From the NCBI GenBank assembly GCA_963785035.1, contig CAWATG010000005.1:496001-560000 (forward strand): DNA of 64,000 nt, given 5' to 3'. The notes below the pieces were generated by a model, which searched no databases, was not told the DNA's origin, and worked only from the letters and a program-made list of their open reading frames with translations. Below, one piece after another: positions 17,676 to 25,680 of this stretch. The DNA comes from CAWATG01 sp963785035. Lineage in GTDB: Bacteria; Actinomycetota; Acidimicrobiia; IMCC26256; CAWATG01. The translations under genes and the position numbers were made by a program. Position 1 is the first letter of the stretch. Each line of letters opens with the position of its first letter.

Positions 17676-18391
17676 GAGTTCAGCAGCTCCTTCGCCGCAA
17701 CGACCTGGCCGGACTTGACCAGGTCGAGGATGCCCGAATCGAAGGCAACCCTCCAATTGGCGTCCTCGCTCGAACGCCCGCTTGCACGCAGAGATTCCCG
17801 TGCCTCGGCCAGGATCTCCAGCAACGCCTCATACTCCGGACCCAGGTCCCGCTGGATCCGTTCCTTCAACCAAGTCGCCAAAGCCGGACTCCGTCCGCCG
17901 GTGCCGATGGATACGACGATATCGCCTCTTCGTACCACCGACACCAAAGTGAAGGAGCAGTGAGACGGGTCGTCAGCACTGTTCACCCAAATTCGGCGCC
18001 GTTCACCCTCCTCGAAGACCGCCCGATTGACGCTTGGGTCGTCCGCCGCGGTGTATGCCAACCAGCAATCATCGAGGTCGGAGCGTTGGAACGCTCGGTG
18101 CTCCACCGTGAGACGACCCATGTCAGCAGAGGCCTGGACCTCCGGGCCGACCTCGGGAGCGACCACGCGCACGACCGCGCCGGCTTCGAGCAATGACGCA
18201 ATCTTACGTGCCGCGACGGTCCCAGCGCCGACAACGAGCACCTGTCGGCCCGACAGAATGAGGTTGACGGGCTGTCCCGTTGCGGGGCGACGCCGCTGTT
18301 CCGCTGAGAACACGTCTCCATGAAGAGGCGGCACCTCCGATGCGGTCGGGTCAGACGAAGTTGGGCCCGAAGAGGCCGGGGGGCGGTTCAA
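17666..18391 (-). CDS. Precorrin-2 dehydrogenase / sirohydrochlorin ferrochelatase-type protein
   Basis: After a 40-residue variable leader, the NAD-binding fold appears as RQVLVVGAGTVAARKIASLL, followed by VRVVAPEVGPEV and FTLVSVVRRGDIVVSIGTGG. This matches the Met8p/CysG N-terminal family, which oxidises precorrin-2 on the way to siroheme. It sits between rex and hemA, with four- and ten-base overlaps. It partners the SUMT domain encoded downstream, giving a complete branch from uroporphyrinogen III towards siroheme. Confidence 0.9.
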   Translation of the reverse strand: MNRPPASSGPTSSDPTASEVPPLHGDVFSAEQRRRPATGQPVNLILSGRQVLVVGAGTVAARKIASLLEAGAVVRVVAPEVGPEVQASADMGRLTVEHRAFQRSDLDDCWLAYTAADDPSVNRAVFEEGERRRIWVNSADDPSHCSFTLVSVVRRGDIVVSIGTGGRSPALATWLKERIQRDLGPEYEALLEILAEARESLRASGRSSEDANWRVAFDSGILDLVKSGQVVAAKELLNSCL

Positions 18392-19078
18392 GAGGCGCGT
18401 TCCTGAACCGCGTGCTCCACGACATCGGCGTCGTCATAACCGTCCCGTCGAAGCTGGTAGAAGCTCAGAATCTGCAACTCGCTGGCCAGATCGACCTTGC
18501 GGAGCGACACGTGTGGCGGCACCGTGACGACGGCGGGCGCAAAATTGAGCACCGACGTGACACCGGCGGCAACGAGCTGATCGGCAACATCCTGGGCCAC
18601 GCGTGCGGGCGCGGCGATCATCCCGATCGCGATCTGGCGTGCCTTGACGATCGCCTGCAGGTCATCGAGCGCCTCGATCTTCAGCGCACCCACCTGACGT
18701 CCGACCTTCGCGGGATCGGCGTCGACCAGCGCCACGATTCGAAAGCCACGCGCGCTGAAGACGTCGTAGTTCGCGAGAGCGTGGCCCAAGTTGCCCATGC
18801 CCACAACCACAACGGGCCAGTCATGCGTGAGTCCCAACTGGCGAGAGATCGCCAGCAAGAGATGCTCGACGTCGTAACCAACACCACGCGTCCCATAGGA
18901 CCCGATGTACGAAAGGTCCTTGCGGACCTTTGCGGCGTTCATGCCGGCCATCTCTGCAAGGCGCTCGGATGAAACGGTGCCGATTTCTCGGCCAGCCGTA
19001 TCGAGCAGTCGCGCGGTAGTACAGCGGCAGGCGCGCGACGGTGGCTTCCGGAATCCTCCTCGGGCCAACGTCGCTCAC
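18388..19078 (-). CDS. rex: Redox-sensing transcriptional repressor Rex, frame broken in the N-terminal domain
   Basis: The winged-helix domain starts in one frame (RRIPEATVARLPLYYRA) and continues in another (LLDTAGREIGTVSSERLAEM, then AKVRKDLSYIGSYGTRGVGY). One extra base near 19010-19016 restores it. The NAD(H)-binding domain has VVVVGMGNLGHALANY and the later GMIAAPARVAQDVADQLV. Rex represses respiratory and heme genes when NADH is low and releases DNA when NADH rises. The GTG start follows GGAAGG. A matching operator lies upstream, so autoregulation of the heme operon is likely. Confidence 0.93.
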
Positions 19079-19133
19079 GTCGCGATTGCCTTCCGTCGAC
19101 TCACAGGTGCATTGTGCGGCCACTTTACCGGGC

Positions 19134-19151
19134 TTGTGCATCGAGTCACAA
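19134..19151 (-). promoter_or_regulatory. Rex operator (ROP) and overlapping promoter upstream of rex
   Basis: The 18-base element is TTGTG-N8-CACAA, the palindromic form known for Rex operators. It lies about 56 bases upstream of the rex start. On the minus strand TTGTGA can act as the -35 box, with TAAAGT 18 bases further as the -10 box. A bound Rex dimer would therefore cover the polymerase site. The palindrome is seen directly; binding is inferred from the adjacent rex gene. Confidence 0.75.
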
Positions 19152-19223
19152 AGTCTCGATCGGAGAAACGACGGTGACGCCTCACTCGCCAGCGGCCGTC
19201 GAGTACCCCTAGCCTCGCCAAAC

Positions 19224-19934
19224 ATGGTCTCCAGTCTGGCGTTCTTCGCGACGGCCGTCTCGACACTCTTCGCCCAGGCGACAGCTGTTCGCTTTAGCCG
19301 GAAACGCAAGCCCCACGAACTGGCATGGACTGCGGCCCTCGCCATGTTCGCGCTTGCCGCGGCGATGCTTGCCATGGGGGAGACAACGGGCTGGGACGCC
19401 GGAACCTTTCGAACCTTCTATCTTTTCGGGGGCGTGCTCAACGTGGGGTGGCTTGCCCTCGGGTCGATCTACCTCCTCCTTGGCCCAACGGTGGGGCGCC
19501 GATGCCAAGCGGCGCTGCTGCTGTACTCGGGATTCGCCGCTGGGGTCATACTTGTTGCGCCGATGGATCCGGTCGCCGCACGCGGAATTCCCGTCGGGAA
19601 AGACGTGTTCGGCGCCCTTCCACGTGTTCTGGCCGCTGTCGGGAGTTCCGTGGGTGCGGCGGCGATCTTCATCGGCGCCGCCTACTCGGCGGTCCGCTTC
19701 CTCAGGCACAGCGCCAACCACGGATCGGGCCGAATGGCGGCATCGAACGCCCTCATTGCCCTGGGGACAATCGTCTTGTCCAGCGGAGGAATCGTGCAGG
19801 GTTCGGTCGGTCACGACGAGGCTTTTGCGATCACGCTCGCCTTGGGCATCAGCGTCATCTATCTCGGCTTTCGTGTCGCCGCCCTCTCGACCTCTGCGGG
19901 ACCGGCTCGGATCACGACACCGATCGACACTTAA
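19224..19934 (+). CDS. Multi-pass membrane protein of unknown function
   Basis: The 236-residue product is almost entirely hydrophobic with about seven predicted membrane helices. It starts MVSSLAFFATAVSTLFAQA and contains LFGGVLNVGWLALGSIYLLL and LALGISVIYLGFRVAAL. The ATG at 19224 is preferred to the longer open frame, whose first 60 residues are antisense to the rex leader. It is divergent from rex. No family recognised; the end of the gene faces the convergent small gene and SAM hydrolase. Confidence 0.65.
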   Translation: MVSSLAFFATAVSTLFAQATAVRFSRKRKPHELAWTAALAMFALAAAMLAMGETTGWDAGTFRTFYLFGGVLNVGWLALGSIYLLLGPTVGRRCQAALLLYSGFAAGVILVAPMDPVAARGIPVGKDVFGALPRVLAAVGSSVGAAAIFIGAAYSAVRFLRHSANHGSGRMAASNALIALGTIVLSSGGIVQGSVGHDEAFAITLALGISVIYLGFRVAALSTSAGPARITTPIDT

Positions 19935-20285
19935 GCACACATTGCGGCGACGTCCCCAAAAAATCTCACGCTGCGCGGTCAAAATTCCTCAAGAGTGGAC
20001 ATTCTGCTTCCGATGTAACGCTGTCACGAGAAACCACTCGGATTTCCCTCACGAAGCGAGGACAAACAAGGATTGGCGATCCCGCCGAGCACCTGGTTCT
20101 CCAGGCGCTGCCGGCGGGATCCGCCGCAAGTTCGGGGTCCCGGGAGCGCAGCCGTGGACGTCATCCCGTCGCCGTCGGCCGTCCCTCCCGGGCATCGACG
20201 GATGATGGGTGCCTCCCAGCCCGCCCCATGACCGTCCCGGTGCCACTGGGACCCCGATCTTTCGCCCTTCAAGCGGCTTCGCGCA
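19935..20285. other. 351-base gap between convergent genes, with an imperfect hairpin
   Basis: No convincing gene is seen here. Short open frames exist on both strands but have no recognisable domain and no ribosome site. A stem with ten-base arms (GATCCCGCCG at 20078-20087 and its complement at 20112-20121) encloses a second five-base stem (CCTGG/CCAGG). It could be a bidirectional terminator or a structured RNA; I could not match it to a riboswitch class. Confidence 0.4.
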
Positions 20286-20375
20286 CTATCCGATGCGGAA
20301 GACGAACTGCCCCACCGCGGCCAGCAGAATTGCGAGAAGCAACACCACCAAGGCCAGCGTCGTTCCTGGTCTCAC
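20286..20375 (-). CDS. 29-residue single-helix membrane protein coupled to the SAM hydrolase gene
   Basis: A GTG overlapping the stop of the SAM hydrolase gene (GTGA) opens a 29-codon frame ending in TAG. The product begins MRPGTTLALVV, has one continuous hydrophobic helix (LALVVLLLAILLAAVGQFVF) and ends RIG. The combination of stop-start overlap, a basic N-terminus and a clean membrane helix supports a real small gene. Function unknown. Confidence 0.55.
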   Translation of the reverse strand: MRPGTTLALVVLLLAILLAAVGQFVFRIG

Positions 20376-21247
20376 TCCCCGCCTGCCAGCGTCCCGACAG
20401 GGGCGAGGGTATAGCCGGAGCCCACTCCGAGACCGGTCAGCGCTGCTGCCGACGAACGGTCGAGTGCGAGGGACACCAACCCGTACGAGTCGACCACGAC
20501 CACCAATTCGGACGGGCGCGCCTCGGCATAGGTTTCGACCCAGCGAACACGATGCGTCTCACCGCGCAATGTCAGTTCCAGGCTTGCCCCGACTTCGCCA
20601 CCCTGGGCACGCAGGTCCTCGGTTCCAAGATTCAGCTGACAGTTCCCGAAGTGATCGACCCAGAGCACCTCGCCCACGATCGCTCCATCGATCCGAAACT
20701 CCGGCAGTGGGATCGTCCCCGGCATGAGAAGTACCGGATCGATGAGATCGCCCAGCTCCGTCATCGACACTCCCGACGCCAAGTGCCCGACGACCGGCGC
20801 AAGCACGTCACGCCCGGCGAACGTGGCGCCTGGGGTCTCGAGGTGGTAGTCGGCGTTGGTGAGATCCACGACCCGCTGAGCTCCGCCCAAGACAGCAACG
20901 GCCGGCGCAAGAATTCCGTTGTCAGGCCCCACCAAGAGCCCATTCTCCACCTCGACGGCAACGAGACGGCGGTCGGTGCCGACTGTCGGGTCCACGACTG
21001 CCAGCACGATCCCCGCCGGCAGATACGGCACAGCGCGCGCGAGCGTCAGGGCGCCGGCGCGTACGTCGTGGGCCGGCACATCATGGGTGATGTCGAGAAT
21101 TCGAATATCGGGGGCATAACCGAGCATGACGGCCTTGCAGACGCCCACGAACTCGTCACGCATGCCGTAGTCGGTGAGAAACGAAACCGTTCCATACACA
21201 TTGGCTTCAGCAGTCAATTCGCTCCTCGAGTCGAACGGCAGCGACAC
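20372..21247 (-). CDS. S-adenosyl-L-methionine hydrolase (SAM hydroxide adenosyltransferase, DUF62)
   Basis: The fold is recognised from VSFLTDYGMRDEFVGVCKAV, LDITHDVPAHDVRAGALTL, VVDPTVGTDRRLVAVE and LLVGPDNGIL, with VLWVDHFGNCQLNL in the second domain. These belong to the DUF62 family, which splits SAM to adenosine and methionine using water; fluorinase and chlorinase are relatives. The halide-specific features of fluorinase cannot be judged here. An in-frame start about 16 codons downstream, at VYGTVSF, is possible. It is followed directly by a tiny membrane protein gene. Confidence 0.88.
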   Translation of the reverse strand: MSLPFDSRSELTAEANVYGTVSFLTDYGMRDEFVGVCKAVMLGYAPDIRILDITHDVPAHDVRAGALTLARAVPYLPAGIVLAVVDPTVGTDRRLVAVEVENGLLVGPDNGILAPAVAVLGGAQRVVDLTNADYHLETPGATFAGRDVLAPVVGHLASGVSMTELGDLIDPVLLMPGTIPLPEFRIDGAIVGEVLWVDHFGNCQLNLGTEDLRAQGGEVGASLELTLRGETHRVRWVETYAEARPSELVVVVDSYGLVSLALDRSSAAALTGLGVGSGYTLAPVGTLAGGE

Positions 21248-21323
21248 AAGGAAGGTGCGCCGCGCGGGCGCGAACCTACAGGCGCGAACCGCAAGGGCTC
21301 ACAACGATGACCGACGTGCAGCG

Positions 21324-21545
21324 CTATCCGGCTTGGGTGTAGCGCGCCGCGAGGTAGGCGTCGACATCGGTCGCGCTGACCCGAAATGACCGCCCAACGC
21401 GAACCGCCGGGAGATCACCGCCCTTGATCAGGCGGTACACGGTCATCGATGACACCCTCATATGATCGGCGACTTCACGAACCGTGAGAAAGCGCGCCTC
21501 TGAAAACGTTTGAATCAATGCCGCCAGCCCCTTACTCCTACCCAC
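21324..21545 (-). CDS. Excisionase/BldC-type helix-turn-helix DNA-binding protein
   Basis: The 73-residue product carries a MerR-like winged HTH of the excisionase family: RFLTVREVADHMRVSSMTVY, then RLIKGGDLPAVRVGRSFRVS and VDAYLAARY. The GTG start at VGRSKGLAALIQ is chosen because the longer open frame upstream is antisense-type sequence. Small HTH proteins of this kind are conserved beside proC and a phosphatase gene in many actinobacteria. It probably acts as a DNA-binding regulator rather than a recombination factor; no integrase is nearby. Confidence 0.85.
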   Translation of the reverse strand: MGRSKGLAALIQTFSEARFLTVREVADHMRVSSMTVYRLIKGGDLPAVRVGRSFRVSATDVDAYLAARYTQAG

Positions 21546-21603
21546 GGCGATGGTACGCCTCGGGGGCAAAGTTGTCCAGGCCGCCGTTTGATGCGGGTGG
21601 GAA

Positions 21604-22438
21604 TCACACGAACATCTCGGCCCACTGCAGCAACAACGCGTATGCCTGCGGCGGGCACGCAATGTCAACTGGCACGATCGTGACCGGATCCCCGCGGCGC
21701 TCTGCCCAGCCCAAGGCGAGCTGATCCAGGTCAGCAATGGCCACTGTTGGGATGCCCGCACCAACCGCACAGGTCGCAAAACCCGAGTCGGCGACGACCA
21801 GGTCCGGACGCGGGAGCCAGAACAGCAACTCTTCTCCCGCCTCGATCGCACGCCCCGAAAGGAGGTCGTCGCAGTCGGTCATCACCGCTACACCTTCGAG
21901 CCACCACAGCCGACGCGCACCGTGCTTGCCGGCCATGAAGGAGGAGCTCTGCGCCGATGCCAGGACGTTGGCACCTGCACGACCGGCGCGTCGCGCGAGA
22001 GCCTGATACAGCGACAGCAGTGATGCAGGTCGGCCCGTCGCAAAGGCAATGCGTCCTCCCGCGCGCGGCAACCGCCTCGATTCGCTCGATCCCCATACGC
22101 AGACGCGCCCCGGTGACATCGGGATCCAGCACGCACCGGTGTGACGTGAAGCGCAGACCCCAGAGCGCCTCGGCGACATCGACGATTTCGTCGAGACCGA
22201 GACCGATCACAGGATCAAAACCCCACCATGTCGGGCGGTCCCCGTCGCGCAGCCGCCGCATGATGCTGGTCAGCTCGGCCCGCCCGATCTTGCGATGTGT
22301 GCCCGTGACCCCAGTCCGCGTGACCAGTTCGCGGAGCGCCGCTGGCGACGACGCCTGCGCTGATTGCTGCGCGCCGGATGCCTCGATCGGGGTATCCGTA
22401 AGACGGGGCGGGCGGCGCGAAGCGGGCCGCCGCGTCAC
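21604..22438 (-). CDS. Phosphatase-like protein of the actinobacterial proC neighbourhood, frame broken
   Basis: The first part, from a GTG just after proC, contains RPTWWGFDPVIGLGLDEIV and LRFTSHRCVLDPDV. The second part, in another frame, continues RIAFATGRPASLLSLYQALA, then WWLEGVAVMTDC, LLFWLPRPDLVVADSGFA and ends LLLQWAEMFV. One extra base near 22060-22080 joins them. The ATGRPASLL stretch and the acidic residues resemble HAD-type phosphatases. I place it in a group annotated as phosphatase in actinobacteria, from memory of the gene order rather than from a clear catalytic signature. Confidence 0.6.
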
Positions 22439-22439
22439 C

Positions 22440-23252
22440 TCAGGTCACGTCCTTGTGACCAAGCTCCTCTGATCGGCGCGTGGCAGCGGTGACCGCGTCC
22501 AACACCGCAGCGCGGAGACGGTGGTCTTCGAGGACGCGAAGCCCCGCAGCCGTAGTACCGCCCGGTGAAGTCACAGCGGCGCGCAGGACTTCGGGCCGAT
22601 CCTCGCCCTTGGCGAGCAGCATGGCCGATCCAAGCAATGTTTGGACAACCAACTTGGAGGAGACGTCGCGGGTGAGGCCCACAAGAACTCCGGCCTCGAT
22701 GAGCGCTTCGGCGAGGAGGAACACATAGGCCGGCCCCGAACCCGAAAGACCCGTCACCGCATCGAGCGATGTCTCACCGACGCGCACGACAACGCCGACT
22801 GCGCCGAGGACACGCTCTGCCATCTCCAGGTGGAGATCCGTCGCAAGGGTTCCGGCCGCGATCGCCGCGGCACCCTGACCGATGAGTGCGGGGGTATTCG
22901 GCATTGCGCGAACGACAGGGCGGCCCGGAACAGCGGCCTCGACCGAAGCGATCGTGACGCCCGCTGCGATGGACAGCACAACAGTGTCTTCACCGAGGGT
23001 CTCGAGGCAGCTGGCGAGAACCTCACCCACGTCAGCGGGCTTGACTGCAACCACGACAATGTCGGCATCGCCAACTGCCCACGCAGCACTCGGCACGACC
23101 CGCAACGCCGGGTGGATCGCTTCGAGGCAACGGCGACGGTCCGCATCGAGTTCTGCGACCGAAAGGTGATCCGGCGCAACACCTGCCTCGATCAAACCCC
23201 CGATGAGCGCTTCGCCCATTCGTCCGCCGCCGAGGAGTGCGATTCGTGTCAT
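22440..23252 (-). CDS. proC: Pyrroline-5-carboxylate reductase
   Basis: The last step of proline synthesis. The NADP-binding start is RIALLGGGRMGEALIGGLIE. Family motifs VVVAVKPADV, VRAMPNTPALIGQG, VTGLSGSGPAYVFLLAEALI and the terminal TSPGGTTAAGL signature are all present. The length of 270 residues is normal. A sigma-A-type promoter and a stem-loop leader lie upstream on the same strand. The phosphatase-like gene begins one base after the proC stop. Confidence 0.96.
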   Translation of the reverse strand: MTRIALLGGGRMGEALIGGLIEAGVAPDHLSVAELDADRRRCLEAIHPALRVVPSAAWAVGDADIVVVAVKPADVGEVLASCLETLGEDTVVLSIAAGVTIASVEAAVPGRPVVRAMPNTPALIGQGAAAIAAGTLATDLHLEMAERVLGAVGVVVRVGETSLDAVTGLSGSGPAYVFLLAEALIEAGVLVGLTRDVSSKLVVQTLLGSAMLLAKGEDRPEVLRAAVTSPGGTTAAGLRVLEDHRLRAAVLDAVTAATRRSEELGHKDVT

Positions 23253-23282
23253 TGCATCAAGCTACCGGCAGTACAGACGCGC

Positions 23283-23421
23283 GATGAGGCCCGTGGAACC
23301 CTCGCAAGAACCGTGCACTTCCCCGAACACGACCCCGACTCCAGTTCCCCGGGCCTCATCAAGAGCGAGGTCCGTCGACCCCGACACCCTCACTATAACA
23401 GGCTGACACATCTTGATGCAA
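23283..23421 (-). promoter_or_regulatory. proC promoter and structured 5' leader
   Basis: On the minus strand TTGCAT (23421-23416) and TATAGT (23397-23392) are separated by 18 bases, a good housekeeping promoter. The transcript would carry a leader of about 130 bases. Within it, 17-base arms at 23360-23344 and 23299-23283 (GATGAGGCCC and the complement, one mismatch) can form a long stem. A further ten-base inverted repeat (TTGCATCAAG) flanks the whole region at 23252 and 23421. This could be a leader regulatory RNA or the end of a small mobile repeat. Confidence 0.5.
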
Positions 23422-23434
23422 CTTAACATGCCAC

Positions 23435-23914
23435 TCAAAGAGGTTCGGTTGCGTAGGCCAGGTTCACAACCGTCCGAAACCAGGTTTCGGTCAGCTCATA
23501 AATCTCCCCGATGACGTGATCCAACTCCGCCTCGCTCAAGTACTCGAGCGCGAGCCTCCCGGCAAGGTAGATGTCGCCATCGGGACCGATGGAAAATCGC
23601 ACTGAAAATGTCTCGTGATTGCGACGCAACAGCCACCGGTAGAGCTCCGCGTGTCGCTTCGGGGAATCGCGACGCTCAGGGGGATCCGGCAGGAAGTAGA
23701 CCTCATAGCGAAGGGTCCGGTCGTGCAAGTCGAAATAGATCGTGGCCGCATCGCGACCATCGCATCCGAAACGCACATACCAACGCGGGATTTCCGGGTC
23801 GTATTCGACGTGTTGCACCCATGCCTCGCCGGCAATCGGACCTTCAAGGTACGCAGCGATGAGCTGCCGCGCGTCGTCCACGATGATGGACCGCTCGTCT
23901 TTGCGGTCGGTCAT
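23435..23914 (-). CDS. YbjN-domain protein
   Basis: The 159-residue protein has the YbjN (type III secretion chaperone-like fold) pattern: WYVRFGCDGRDAATIYFDLH, TLRYEVYFLPDPPE, FSVRFSIGPDGDIYLAGRL and a C-terminal LDHVIGEIYELTETWF. YbjN-domain genes are found next to mshA in actinobacteria, as here. The role is unknown; a link with mycothiol or stress is inferred only from the neighbourhood. Confidence 0.8.
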   Translation of the reverse strand: MTDRKDERSIIVDDARQLIAAYLEGPIAGEAWVQHVEYDPEIPRWYVRFGCDGRDAATIYFDLHDRTLRYEVYFLPDPPERRDSPKRHAELYRWLLRRNHETFSVRFSIGPDGDIYLAGRLALEYLSEAELDHVIGEIYELTETWFRTVVNLAYATEPL

Positions 23915-24016
23915 CGCGGTCGGTCATTACCCATGGTCAAAGCCTGTCCTCGTGGCCCTCGGTCACGGCCCGGCGTGTGCAACACGGCTCGCTGCGAGCT
24001 TCCCATGATCGCGGCT

Positions 24017-25240
24017 TCAACTACAACGCACGAGCGTACGCGCAGCGAGGTCGCCGTACAGCCTGCGTAACCGAGCCGCCGTCACGCTCCACGCGTATGC
24101 CCGGGAGGCAGCCTCTGCGGCCGAGCCCATTGCGCGTGCGCGGTCGGTGTCCCTGAGCAACTCGCCAACAGCCGACGCATAGCCTCCTGGCGAGCGCCCT
24201 TCCACGAGCACGCCGGTTACTCCGTGATCGACGATGGTTCGCAGCCCTCCGACGTTCGCCGCCACAACCGGTATCCCACACGCCGCCGCTTCGAGCGCGA
24301 CGAGCCCGAAGGACTCCGTGTGCGATGGAACCACGCACACGTCGGCCGCCCGATAGAAATCGGCAAGCCTGTCATGGGGCTGCGGCGCAAGAAACCGAAC
24401 GCGCGTCTCGAGGCCTAACTCCCGTACGAGAGCCACGAGCGCGCGGTACTCGTTTTCGCCACCTTCTCCGCTCGGGCCGCCGACAATCATCAGTTCGGCG
24501 CGCGGATCGTCGATCTGTTCGAGGCAGCGCACTGCAAGGTCCGCGCCCTTCAGCGGTTGGATACGTCCAACGAACAGCAGCTGTCGCGCGCCTTCGCCGA
24601 TGCCCAGCCTTCGACGCGCAGCGCTTCGTGAACCAGGACGGAAAAGCTCATGGTCCACACCGGGCGCGACGATCTCGACGTGTGACGGCATGGCATCGTA
24701 GAGATCGACGAGTTGACTGCGTTCCTCATTCGTCGCAGCGAGGAGCAGATCAGCACATCGGACAACGTCTGCTTCATGACGTGCGCGTACGGTGGGATCT
24801 TCGCCGAGACCTGCCTCGGCCTTCACTCGATCAAGCGTGTGAAATGTCGCGACGAGGGGTACGTCAAGGATGTGCTTGAGCTTGTGCCCCACCGTTCCCG
24901 ATAGCCAGTAGTTCGCGTGCAGGACGTCATAGGAAACGTCGCGCATCAACCGCAACGTTGAATCCACGAAAGGGTCGATCAGTTCGACCAGTCCCTCCTT
25001 CGGCACGTGCCGTCGAGGTCCTGCGCGGACGTGAAGCACCCGGAACCCTGGCTCGACCTCAATCACGGTCGGTTGCGATAACCGCTCGGCACGCGTGAAG
25101 ACGTCACATTCGACACCGGCACGCGCGAGATTCGAAGCGAGCGCAGCAACGTAGACGTTCATCCCCCCACCATCGCCGGCTCCAGGTTGCGCCAGCGGCG
25201 AGGTATGTACGCTCAGGATGGCGACGCGCCGGATTGCCAC
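24017..25240 (-). CDS. mshA: D-inositol-3-phosphate glycosyltransferase (mycothiol biosynthesis)
   Basis: A GT4-family glycosyltransferase of about 407 residues. It starts the synthesis of mycothiol by joining GlcNAc to inositol-3-phosphate. The MshA hallmarks are the N-terminal ILSVHTSPLAQPGAGDGGGM, then HANYWLSGTVGHKL, LLFVGRIQPLKGADLAV and VPSHTESFGLVALEAAACG. The GTG start VAIRRVAIL is preferred; seven further residues are possible. Mycothiol is restricted to actinobacteria, so this gene is a strong taxonomic marker. Confidence 0.93.
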   Translation of the reverse strand: MAIRRVAILSVHTSPLAQPGAGDGGGMNVYVAALASNLARAGVECDVFTRAERLSQPTVIEVEPGFRVLHVRAGPRRHVPKEGLVELIDPFVDSTLRLMRDVSYDVLHANYWLSGTVGHKLKHILDVPLVATFHTLDRVKAEAGLGEDPTVRARHEADVVRCADLLLAATNEERSQLVDLYDAMPSHVEIVAPGVDHELFRPGSRSAARRRLGIGEGARQLLFVGRIQPLKGADLAVRCLEQIDDPRAELMIVGGPSGEGGENEYRALVALVRELGLETRVRFLAPQPHDRLADFYRAADVCVVPSHTESFGLVALEAAACGIPVVAANVGGLRTIVDHGVTGVLVEGRSPGGYASAVGELLRDTDRARAMGSAAEAASRAYAWSVTAARLRRLYGDLAARTLVRCS

Positions 25241-25303
25241 AGCTCTAGAGCCTACCGGCACCGCGCAATTTCGGCTTTTCGGGCTCGTCTGCGACCAAAG
25301 GCG

Positions 25304-25675
25304 TCAGACGGGACCGGCTGCCCTTGGCTCACGCTGAAAGGAGTGATAGACCTCGATCAGCGCCTGCTTTTGGCGCTCGCTCAGCGTCTGGTCGGCGGCG
25401 ATCGAGGATTCGACGTCACGGCCCGGCTCATCGAGGATTCCCGCTCGGACATAGAGCGTCTCGGCTGAGATCCTGAGCCCTCGGGCAATCGACTGCAAGA
25501 TTTCCGCGCTGGGCTTGCGGAGCCCCCGCTCGATCTGACTCAGATAGGGATTCGAGATCCCCGCCAGATCACTCAGCTTGCGCAACGACAATCGGGCGCC
25601 GCGCCGCTGTTCACGAATGAATCCGCCGAGGTCTCGTAGCCGCGTCTCAAGCGCTTCCGAGTTCAACGAGGACAT
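25304..25675 (-). CDS. XRE-family transcriptional regulator
   Basis: Residues about 15-70 form a helix-turn-helix domain: LGGFIREQRRGARLSLRKLS, then DLAGISNPYLSQIERGLRKP and the following SAEILQSIARGL. The C-terminal 50 residues are helical and charged (SERQKQALIEVYHSFQ), as in an actinobacterial group of small XRE regulators. It lies five bases after the rsiG-like gene on the same strand, so the two are probably co-transcribed. Targets are unknown. Confidence 0.88.
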   Translation of the reverse strand: MSSLNSEALETRLRDLGGFIREQRRGARLSLRKLSDLAGISNPYLSQIERGLRKPSAEILQSIARGLRISAETLYVRAGILDEPGRDVESSIAADQTLSERQKQALIEVYHSFQREPRAAGPV

Positions 25676-25680
25676 CGGTT

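Noticed and set aside
20024..20272. 82-residue leftward open frame after the small membrane gene
   Set aside because: No ribosome site, no domain and composition like non-coding GC-rich sequence.
19935..20285. Riboswitch (for example c-di-AMP or SAM class) near the SAM hydrolase gene
   Set aside because: The stems do not match any class I know, and the element lies downstream, not upstream, of the SAM hydrolase.
19325..21310. 661-residue rightward open frame
   Set aside because: It covers the membrane protein gene out of frame, the gap and the SAM hydrolase gene in antisense. It has no domain and Arg/His/Pro-rich shadow composition.
21324..21545. Excisionase of a mobile element
   Set aside because: The HTH belongs to the excisionase fold, but no integrase, attachment site or phage gene is nearby, and such genes are a stable neighbour of proC in actinobacteria.
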